A DNA stretch of 64,000 bases from Paludisphaera soli (GTDB lineage Bacteria; Planctomycetota; Planctomycetia; Isosphaerales; Isosphaeraceae): assembly GCF_011064595.1 (NCBI RefSeq), contig NZ_JAALJI010000018.1, forward strand, positions 90,803 through 154,802, in the 5' to 3' direction. This document shows, piece by piece, positions 15,688-22,699 of this stretch; the stretch's first letter is position 1, and each line of letters opens with the position of its first letter. Below the pieces are notes generated by a model that worked only from the letters and a program-made list of their open reading frames with translations, did no database searches and had not been told where the DNA came from. Position numbers and translations under genes: made by a program.

Positions 15688-18189
15688 ATGGCGAAGATCC
15701 AGTCCGTCTGGGCGATCGACATCGGCCAGGCCGCGCTGAAGGCGCTCAAGCTGGCCCCCGGGGGGGACGCCGAGCACGTCACCGCCGAGGCGTTCGACTT
15801 CATCGAGTATCCCAAGCTCCTCAGCCAGCCCGACGCCGACCCCGAGGAGCTGGTCCGCGAGGCCCTGGCGACGTTCACCGACCGCAACGACCTGAAGGGC
15901 TGCCGGGTGGCCATCGCCGTCCCCGGCCAGGCCGGCCTGGTGAAGTTCATCAAGCTGCCTCCGGTCGAGAAGAAGCGGATCCCGGACATCGTCAAATTCG
16001 AGGCCAAGCAGCAGATCCCGTTCGCCCTCGAGGAGGTCGTCTGGGCCTACCAGCAGATCGGCGACGACGACGAGGAGGGGGACGACGACGAGTTCATGAT
16101 GGCCGAGGTCGGCCTCTTCGCCATGAAGCGGGACCAGATCGCCCGCGCCATCCTCCCCCTGACCGTCGCCGGCATCGAGGTCGACGTCGTCCAGATGGCC
16201 CCGATCGCCCTGTACAACTACATCACCTACGACCAGATCAAGGGGAGCGGCTCCAAGGACTCGGTGGTCCTCCTGGACATCGGGGCCGACAACACCGACC
16301 TGATCATCACCGACGGCGTGCGGATCTGGCAGCGGAACGTGCCGATCGGCGGCAACCACTTCACCCGGGCCCTGACCAAGGAGCTGAAGCTCACCTTCGC
16401 CAAGGCCGAGCACCTGAAGCGGAACGCCACCAAGGCCCCCGACCCCCGCGCCATCTTCACCGCCATGCGGGGCGTGTTCAACGACTTCGCCAGCGAGGTC
16501 AACCGCTCGATCGGCTTCTATTCGAGCATCAACCGGACGGCCAAGATCCGCAAGGTGGTGGGCCTGGGCAACGGCTTCAAGCTGCCGGGGCTCCAGAAGT
16601 TCCTCCAGCAGAACCTCAGCCACGAGGTCGAGAAGGTCGACGAGTTCAAGAGGCTGGAAGGCGACGAGGTCAAGGCGGCGCCCCAGTTCCAGGACAACCT
16701 GGCGTCGTTCGCCGTCGCCTACGGCCTGGCGCTGCAGGGGGCGGGCCGGTCGGCCCTGCGGACCAACCTGCTGCCGCCGGAGATGGAGACCATCCGCCTG
16801 ATCCGGGCCAAGAAGCCCTGGGCGCTGGCCGCCTCGGCCCTGATCATGCTGGGCCTCAGCTCGCTGTTCGTGCTGGGCGACTACCGGGCGCTCGCCAAGA
16901 TCTCCACCCCGCAGTTCAAGTCGGCCGTCGACCAGGCGACCGGCGTCTCCAAGAACGGGGCGTCGATCAAGAGCGGCCTCGACACCGCCAAGTCCGAGTG
17001 GCAGGCCAAGTACGACGAGGGCAAGGCCCTGATCATCGACCCCTCCAACAAGGGGATGTGGCCCGCCTTCCTCAAGACCGTCAGCGGCTACTTCCCCGAC
17101 CCCGTCGCCGACTACGGGCTCAACCCCAACGAGCCCAAGAACGAGTACCTGATCGAGAAGCTCCGCCTCCACATCGACCGGATCATGCCGGTCTGGCGCA
17201 CCGACCTCGCCGTCGACTGGTTCGACGAGCTCGACCCGCTCTACAAGCGGCTCATGCACCCCTACGACGCCGAGAACCCGCCGACCGGCGAAGGCTGGAT
17301 CGTCCAGGTCGTGGCGCACCACTACAACCCGTACCCCAACGCCGAGCAGCTCCGTCTCCCCGTCGACGACCCCCGCCGGGTCGACTTCGGCCCCTACGAG
17401 TTTCTCGTCCGCAAGGTGCTCCGCAAGCTCAACTCCCCCTCGCTGCGGCTCTACGGCGTCACCCACGTCGCCCTGGCCTGGATGAACACCGACAAGAACT
17501 GGACCAACGAGAAGGGGAGCCAGACCAACAACCTCGCCAGCCGGACCGTCCCCCTCCTCGACCGCGCCGCTCCTCCGGTTGAAGAAGGCGGCGCAGGCGA
17601 GATGGGAATGATGGGCGGGATGATGGGGAGTATGATGGGGAGCATGAGTTCCGGCATGATGGGAGGCCGGGGCGGCCGAATGGGTGAGATGGGCGGCATG
17701 GGCATGGAAGGTATGATGGGCATGGGGAGCATGATGCCCGGCATGATGGGCCCCGGCGGGATGCGCGGCATGGGCGGACCGAACGCCGAGGCCGAGAAGA
17801 ACATCCGCAAGCTCACCCGCACCGACTTCCTGCTCCAGTTCGTCTGGATCCCTCCCGCGCCCAGCGAGGAGGACAAGGACAAGACCCCCGAGGAGCTGCT
17901 GGAAGCCCGCAAGGCCCAGCTCCAGGAGATCGTCGGCAAGATGAGCGAGGCCGAGAAGGGGAACTCGGCGGTCACGATCCCGGTGTCCGAGGCCGAGATC
18001 GAGAAGGCCTCCACCAAGAAGTCCGACGAGATCGACAGCGCCATCACCAAGGCCCTGAGCGCCCCCGCGCCGGGGACCCCGGGTGCCCCCGCCGCCAAGG
18101 GAGCGACGCCCCCCGCCGCCCCGGGCGCCGCGACGCCCCCGGCCGCCAAGGGCGCGGCGGCACCGGCCGAGGCCGCCCCCAAGTCCTGA
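15688..18189 (+). CDS. pilM: PilM-type pilus assembly ATPase fused to a PilN-like half
   Basis: An 833-aa protein; ATG 15688 has GAGAGGAG about 9 nt upstream. Residues 1-350 are an actin-like PilM domain: WAIDIGQAALKALKL phosphate-1 loop, LPPVEKKRIPDIVKFEAKQQ, VVLLDIGADNTDLII phosphate-2 loop (193-207) and VVGLGNGFKLPGL adenosine motif (290-302). TNLLPPE at 359-365 matches the cytosolic motif with which PilN normally binds PilM. It is followed by one membrane helix (about 378-396, WALAASALIMLGLSSLFVLG) and a periplasmic region. Residues about 635-700 are a Met-Gly tract, then LTRTDFLLQFVWIPPAPSEE and an Ala/Pro tail. Usual PilM is about 350 aa, so this is a fusion. It is first of four co-directional genes ending with a secretin. 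Confidence 0.92.
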   Translation: MAKIQSVWAIDIGQAALKALKLAPGGDAEHVTAEAFDFIEYPKLLSQPDADPEELVREALATFTDRNDLKGCRVAIAVPGQAGLVKFIKLPPVEKKRIPDIVKFEAKQQIPFALEEVVWAYQQIGDDDEEGDDDEFMMAEVGLFAMKRDQIARAILPLTVAGIEVDVVQMAPIALYNYITYDQIKGSGSKDSVVLLDIGADNTDLIITDGVRIWQRNVPIGGNHFTRALTKELKLTFAKAEHLKRNATKAPDPRAIFTAMRGVFNDFASEVNRSIGFYSSINRTAKIRKVVGLGNGFKLPGLQKFLQQNLSHEVEKVDEFKRLEGDEVKAAPQFQDNLASFAVAYGLALQGAGRSALRTNLLPPEMETIRLIRAKKPWALAASALIMLGLSSLFVLGDYRALAKISTPQFKSAVDQATGVSKNGASIKSGLDTAKSEWQAKYDEGKALIIDPSNKGMWPAFLKTVSGYFPDPVADYGLNPNEPKNEYLIEKLRLHIDRIMPVWRTDLAVDWFDELDPLYKRLMHPYDAENPPTGEGWIVQVVAHHYNPYPNAEQLRLPVDDPRRVDFGPYEFLVRKVLRKLNSPSLRLYGVTHVALAWMNTDKNWTNEKGSQTNNLASRTVPLLDRAAPPVEEGGAGEMGMMGGMMGSMMGSMSSGMMGGRGGRMGEMGGMGMEGMMGMGSMMPGMMGPGGMRGMGGPNAEAEKNIRKLTRTDFLLQFVWIPPAPSEEDKDKTPEELLEARKAQLQEIVGKMSEAEKGNSAVTIPVSEAEIEKASTKKSDEIDSAITKALSAPAPGTPGAPAAKGATPPAAPGAATPPAAKGAAAPAEAAPKS
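17599..17784 (+). repeat. Met-Gly low-complexity tract in the PilM/PilN protein
   Basis: Degenerate in-frame repeats of ATGATGGG and GGCATG encode runs such as MGMMGGMMGSMMGSMSSGMM. Similar tracts occur in the next two genes (19072-19578; 20737-20790, 21325-21537, 22201-22277). Confidence 0.85.
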
Positions 18190-18291
18190 TCCATCGAGAC
18201 GCCGTCGCCGTCCCCGGGGCCGAATCGGCCCCGGGACGGCCGGCGGCCTCGCCCCTTCCCTTCCCCGGCCCATCGATCGAGGTTGCCCATC

Positions 18292-20115
18292 ATGGATCAA
18301 GTCAAGGATATCCTCCGGCAGATCGCCCGGTACCGATTCTGGATCTCCGTCTGCATCGCGGCCATGCTCTCGGCCGGGGCGTACGTCCTCGGCTCGGGCC
18401 CGGTCCAGAAGCAGACCGCCGACGAGACCGGCAAGATCACGTCGGCCTACAAAGACGTCCAGCAGTATGCCAGCAGCACCGTCCCCACCGGCGACTTCGC
18501 CCCGATCGTGGAGCAGAAGACGGCCGTCCTGACCAAGGACGTCGACACCGCCTGGCGGAAGCTCTACGATCGCCAGGCACCCCTCCTGACCTGGCCCGAG
18601 ACCGTCTCGGAGCGGTTCACCAAGTGGGGCCGCAAGTGGCCTGAGGACGTCGCCCCGAGCGCCGTGACGCTCGCCATCGTCGACTACGTCGAGGCCTACG
18701 ACCCCTACGTCGATCAGGTCTTCAAGGTCTTCCGGCCGTTCGACTACGAGACCGGTGAGGGGGTGGTCGCCTCGGCACCCAAGGAGCAACTCCTCCGCCC
18801 CGTCAAGTTCGACCTCAATTCCAAGCCCCCCCGCCTCGGCGACGTCTGGTCCGCCCAGGAACGGCTCTGGGTCCAGCGCACCGCCCTCGAGGTGATCGCC
18901 GCCGTCAACCGCGGCGCCAAGGACTGGAACTCCGCCTACATCAAGGAGATCAAGGCCCTGGAAGTCGGCAGCGCCCTGGCCCAGGACCAGCGTTCGCTCG
19001 CCGCCGGCGAGGAGCTGGAAGAAGCCGAATCCATCCTCGCCCCGGGTGAGACCGAGGAAGAGGAAGAAACCGGCGGCATGGGCGAGATGGGGATGATGGG
19101 CGGCATGATGGGCGAGGCGATGAGTCGCCGTAGTGGAATGATGGGCGGCGGCGGCGGCCCCGCGGCCGGCACCAACGAGGCCGAGAGCGTCCTCTTTCTC
19201 AAGCCCGAGAACGCCACCCAGTACAAGATCCTGCCGATCATGCTGACCGTGCTCGTCGATCAGGACCACGTCCAGGATCTGCTCGTCGAGCTGGAAAACT
19301 CGCCCATGTCCATCGAGGTCCGTGACTTCGAATTGCTCCGACCCACCGAGAAGGTCACGAAACCCGAGAAGGGCGAGCAGTTCATGGGTGGCTACGGCAT
19401 GATGGGAATGATGGGGATGATGGGTGGCCGCGGTCGCGGCGGCATGCAGGGTTATGGTGGGATGATGTCCGGCATGATGGGTGGCCGCGGCGGCCGCATG
19501 GACGAGATGGGAATGGCCGGAATGATGGGGGGCATGGGCCCCGGCATGGGCGGCATGGGTGCCATGGGAGGAATGAACACCCGGAAGGGCGTCGACAAGC
19601 GTGGCGAGAACCGCGCCGAGAAGCGCAAGGAAGACGAGAAGGCCCTGGCGGCCTCCCGCCCCGTCGTCAACTTCGACGCCTACTTCAACATCGTCGAGGT
19701 CACCGTCTACGGTCAGGCCCGCTTCTATAACGATCCGGCCCTGGAGCCCGCGGCGACCGATTCGCTGGGCGAGGCCGGTGCCGAGGCCGAGACGCCCGCG
19801 GAACCGACTGCGGAAACGACCCCGGGCGAAGCCCCCGCCGAGACCCCGGCCGTCGAGACTCCGGCCGCCGAGACCCCGAAGGCCGACGCCTCGCCGACGG
19901 AGGCCACTCCGGCCGAGGCGCCGAAGGCGGAAGCGGCCCCGGCGGACGCGCCGAAGACGGATGCGCCCCCGGCCGAGACCCCCGCGGCCGAGGCGCCGAA
20001 GGCGGAAGCGGCCCCGGCCGCGCCCGCCCAGCCGGCCGAGGCGCCGAAGGCGGAAGCGACCCCGGCCGCGCCCGCCCAGCCGGCCGAGGCGGATGCGGCG
20101 GCCCCCCAACCCTGA
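18292..20115 (+). CDS. Inner-membrane-anchored component of pilus-like apparatus, Met-Gly rich
   Basis: A 607-aa protein starting at ATG 18292 (GAGG 9 nt upstream; a TTG at 18283 would add three residues). One N-terminal membrane helix (about 16-34, FWISVCIAAMLSAGAYVLG) places the rest in the periplasm, as in PilN/PilO. Residues about 40-235 are helical and strand-mixed; about 260-290 and 365-430 are Met-Gly tracts that flank a strand-rich block (YKILPIMLTVLVDQDHVQDL then LVELENSPMSIEVRDFELLR). That block ends with VNFDAYFNIVEVTVYGQARF and resembles a PilO-like ferredoxin fold by pattern only. The last 115 residues are an Ala-Pro-Glu-Lys repeat. It lies 102 nt after the PilM/PilN gene, in a gap with a GC hairpin. 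Confidence 0.85.
   Translation: MDQVKDILRQIARYRFWISVCIAAMLSAGAYVLGSGPVQKQTADETGKITSAYKDVQQYASSTVPTGDFAPIVEQKTAVLTKDVDTAWRKLYDRQAPLLTWPETVSERFTKWGRKWPEDVAPSAVTLAIVDYVEAYDPYVDQVFKVFRPFDYETGEGVVASAPKEQLLRPVKFDLNSKPPRLGDVWSAQERLWVQRTALEVIAAVNRGAKDWNSAYIKEIKALEVGSALAQDQRSLAAGEELEEAESILAPGETEEEEETGGMGEMGMMGGMMGEAMSRRSGMMGGGGGPAAGTNEAESVLFLKPENATQYKILPIMLTVLVDQDHVQDLLVELENSPMSIEVRDFELLRPTEKVTKPEKGEQFMGGYGMMGMMGMMGGRGRGGMQGYGGMMSGMMGGRGGRMDEMGMAGMMGGMGPGMGGMGAMGGMNTRKGVDKRGENRAEKRKEDEKALAASRPVVNFDAYFNIVEVTVYGQARFYNDPALEPAATDSLGEAGAEAETPAEPTAETTPGEAPAETPAVETPAAETPKADASPTEATPAEAPKAEAAPADAPKTDAPPAETPAAEAPKAEAAPAAPAQPAEAPKAEATPAAPAQPAEADAAAPQP
19795..20112 (+). repeat. Ala-Pro-Glu-Lys coding repeat
   Basis: Short in-frame repeats of GCCGAGGCGCCGAAGGCGGA encode APKAEA-type motifs, with duplicated longer blocks near 19918-19950 and 19990-20090. 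It forms the C-terminal tail of the 607-aa protein and looks like a flexible periplasmic, possibly cell-wall-spanning, linker. Confidence 0.75.
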
Positions 20116-20201
20116 CCCCTCGCCTCGCGGCGGAGCGAACCACCCGATCGACCACGGTCCTCCCCAAACCCGGGGGGCTCACTTCTCACGGAGATCCTCG
20201 C

Positions 20202-22298
20202 ATGGCCAACGCCACTGCGGAAAAGCTCAAGAACTTCGGCCTGAGGTTCGGCGACAAGATCGCCGTGGCCCTGGCCTCGGTCCTCTTCGTCTTGTGTCTG
20301 GTCAGCGCCCTGCAGCGGCCGACGATCGACGTCTCGCCAGAGCAGATCAAGAAGGCGGCCGAGCAGTCCGACTCCAACCTGCGCCGCAAGGTCCCGACCG
20401 ATCAGATCGTCGAGACCCTGGCCGAGGGGGGCCTCAAGAATTCCGACTTCGCCAAGGAGGCCGAGAAGTCGTCGCAGATGGTCCTCGTGGCGGCCGACTT
20501 CAAGCCCCGCCGCGAGTGGGTGGTACCTGAACCGGGCGCGGGCCTGATCCGCGACCAGCCCGAACTGATCGCGCCGACCGACGTCTTCGCCTATCCCGGC
20601 CGCGGCGGGGCGCTCGTGTACGCCCTCGACGCCGAAGGGAACCGGATCGTCGAGACCGAGACGAAGGAGCCGCCGAAGTCCACCACCTTCCGCCGCAACC
20701 GTCGCGGTCGTCGCGGCGGTGGAGGCTCGTCGAGCATGATGGGAAGCATGATGGGCGGAATGGGCGGCATGGGCATGGAAGGCATGATGGGCGGGGCCCC
20801 TCGGACCCCTGAGGAGGAGAAGGCCCAGAAGGCCGAGTACGAACGCCGCAAGCGTGAAATGCAGGCCCGCCTGGCCGGCAAGGACGCGCCCGCCAAGGAC
20901 GAGCCCGAGGATCCGGCCACGAAGGGCCAGGGCCCGCCCGCCAAGGAGATCACCAAGGGGCTGCGCTGGGTCGCCCTGACCGCGACCCTCGACCACAAGC
21001 AGATGCTCGACAACTACCGCTCGGCGCTCAAGAACCCGGCGATCGCCCACCCCAACTACTCCCGCCTGGACGTCCAGCGTCAGGCGAAGCAGAAGGACGG
21101 CTCCTGGAGCGATTGGGCCGACGTCTCGGCCGACCGCAACCTGGAAATCCTCGACAACCTGCCGATGGAGGACGAGGAACTCGCCCCCGATACCGTCCGC
21201 CCCTCGAACCTCGTCGACCCCCTGCCGTTCCTGACCACCGGCCTCTGGGAGAAGGTCCACATCGCCAGCCTGGTCCCCAAGGAGTTGAAGGACATCCCCG
21301 ACCCGACCGCGGCCGGCCAGGGAGGCATGATGGGCCGGGGCGGCATGATGGGAAGCATGATGGGGGGCATGATGGGCATGGAAAGTGAGATGGGCGGCAT
21401 GATGGGCGGCTCCGGCATGATGGGCGGCTCCGGCATGATGGGCCGGGGCTCCGGCAGCATGATGGGCATGGCCGGCATGATGGGCATGGAAGGTGAGATG
21501 GGCGGAATGATGGGCGGCTCCGGCATGATGGGGGGCGGGGCCACCGAGACCCTGGCCAACTTCTGGCGGTCCGAGGAAGAGAAGGTGATGATCCGCGCCC
21601 TGGACTTCACCGCCCAGCCGGACGAGAGCTACCGCTACCGGGTCCGGATCGTGGTCTACAACCCGAACCTGAGCCGGGACGACGTCTCGCCGGGCGTGGA
21701 CACCAAGTCCGAGACGCTGCCAGGCCCCTGGAGCGAGACGACGGCCGAGGTCCACATGCCGCCGGACGTGACCGCTTACGCGATGGGGACGCTCCCCGCC
21801 ACGCCCAAGTCGGAGATGAAGGTGGTGTTCCAGGTCGTGAAGTTCAACCCGGAAGACGGCATGATCCTGCCCCGGAACTTCGAGGCCAGCCCCGGCGAGA
21901 TCATCGGCGACCCGCGATCGGCCCCGATCCCGACGTCGGACGGCACGGGCCAGAAGACGAAGCTCGTGGACTTCAACAGCCACCTGATCGTGCTGGACGT
22001 GGCCGGCGGCCTCAAGCCGCTGCCGGAGGACTTCCCGGGCAACGTGATCGCCCAGCCGGCCGTCGCCCTGCTGCTGCGTCCCGACGGGGCCGTGGAGCTC
22101 CGGGACGAGGCCGAGGACCGTCCCGACGAGGTCCGCAAGGACGTCGAGAGCAACTACAAGCGCGAGCTCAAGGAGTCCGACAAGGTCCGCTCCAGCTCCA
22201 TGGGGGGCGGCTACGGCGACATGATGGGCGGGATGGGCTCCGGGATGATGGGCGGCTCCGGGATGATGGGCGGCGGCACCGGCCGCGGCCGTCGTTGA
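20202..22298 (+). CDS. Second inner-membrane-anchored component of pilus-like apparatus, Met-Gly rich
   Basis: A 698-aa protein; GGAG precedes ATG 20202. A short cytosolic start (MANATAEKLKNFGLRFGDK) leads to one membrane helix (about 20-38, IAVALASVLFVLCLVSALQ), so most of the protein is periplasmic. Met-Gly tracts lie at about 178-196, 375-445 and the last 35 residues. Between them are folded blocks: LRWVALTATLDHKQMLDNYR, PDESYRYRVRIVVYNPNLSR and SHLIVLDVAGGLKPLPEDFP. I recognise no named domain; position between PilN/O-like and secretin genes suggests a periplasmic alignment or PilP-like role. The gene is followed by a strong terminator at 22352, so the secretin may also be transcribed from its own promoter. 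Confidence 0.83.
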   Translation: MANATAEKLKNFGLRFGDKIAVALASVLFVLCLVSALQRPTIDVSPEQIKKAAEQSDSNLRRKVPTDQIVETLAEGGLKNSDFAKEAEKSSQMVLVAADFKPRREWVVPEPGAGLIRDQPELIAPTDVFAYPGRGGALVYALDAEGNRIVETETKEPPKSTTFRRNRRGRRGGGGSSSMMGSMMGGMGGMGMEGMMGGAPRTPEEEKAQKAEYERRKREMQARLAGKDAPAKDEPEDPATKGQGPPAKEITKGLRWVALTATLDHKQMLDNYRSALKNPAIAHPNYSRLDVQRQAKQKDGSWSDWADVSADRNLEILDNLPMEDEELAPDTVRPSNLVDPLPFLTTGLWEKVHIASLVPKELKDIPDPTAAGQGGMMGRGGMMGSMMGGMMGMESEMGGMMGGSGMMGGSGMMGRGSGSMMGMAGMMGMEGEMGGMMGGSGMMGGGATETLANFWRSEEEKVMIRALDFTAQPDESYRYRVRIVVYNPNLSRDDVSPGVDTKSETLPGPWSETTAEVHMPPDVTAYAMGTLPATPKSEMKVVFQVVKFNPEDGMILPRNFEASPGEIIGDPRSAPIPTSDGTGQKTKLVDFNSHLIVLDVAGGLKPLPEDFPGNVIAQPAVALLLRPDGAVELRDEAEDRPDEVRKDVESNYKRELKESDKVRSSSMGGGYGDMMGGMGSGMMGGSGMMGGGTGRGRR

Positions 22299-22351
22299 TC
22301 CCCGAGATTCTCCGACCCGTCCGATTCGACCGACCGACCGAACGACCCGAG

Positions 22352-22386
22352 ACGCCCCCGCCGTACAGCCGGCGGGGGCGTTTTTT
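22352..22386 (+). terminator. Rho-independent terminator
   Basis: An 11-bp GC stem (ACGCCCCCGCC and its complement) with an 8-nt loop is followed directly by TTTTTT. It lies 54 nt past the stop at 22298 and is the clearest terminator in the window. Confidence 0.9.
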
Positions 22387-22445
22387 CTTGCCTCGTCGGA
22401 GCGGCCGGCATTTTCCGCGTTTTCGGGAAAAGTCGACCCCCCGTC

Positions 22446-22474
22446 TTGACCGAAACTCTCATTAGAGGTACACA
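22446..22474 (+). promoter_or_regulatory. Candidate promoter for the secretin gene
   Basis: TTGACC at 22446-22451, a 17-nt spacer and TACACA at 22469-22474 lie just after the terminator and about 225 nt upstream of the secretin start. The -10 is weak. Confidence 0.35.
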
Positions 22475-22512
22475 CCGCCGCATCTTCTCCCGTTCTCGAC
22501 GCGCCCCTTTGG

Positions 22513-22665
22513 ATGAACACCTCGACTCGACGCGTCGGGAGGGATTTTCGTTTCACTTGGGTTGAAGACCCCGTCCTGGTGTACCTGGACGGGTTCCGGG
22601 CGCAGCTGCCGCACAAATTGTCTCTCGCCGTGGGACTCGAACGAAGGCCGCTCTCAGGGATGTAG
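22513..22665 (+). CDS. Possible small protein or leader peptide, 50 aa
   Basis: An ATG at 22513 opens 50 codons ending at TAG 22663-22665. The translation contains FTWVEDPVLVYLDGFRAQLP and HKLSLAVGLERRPLSGM, which looks more protein-like than the other frames here. The ribosome binding site is weak (TTTGGATG). The frame lies wholly between the candidate promoter and the secretin start at 22700. It could be a leader peptide or chance; a near-palindrome at about 22572-22590 suggests RNA structure instead. I do not recognise it. Confidence 0.3.
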   Translation: MNTSTRRVGRDFRFTWVEDPVLVYLDGFRAQLPHKLSLAVGLERRPLSGM

Positions 22666-22699
22666 GCGGTCGTCCGCGTGGCGGCGAAAGGAGGTCGCG

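Noticed and set aside
15352..20109. Minus-strand open frame of about 1,585 codons opposite the pilus-like genes
   Set aside because: It is a shadow of the GC-rich codons of the real plus-strand genes: composition is Gly/Arg/Leu/His-rich with no domain, and it spans two genes and their spacer.
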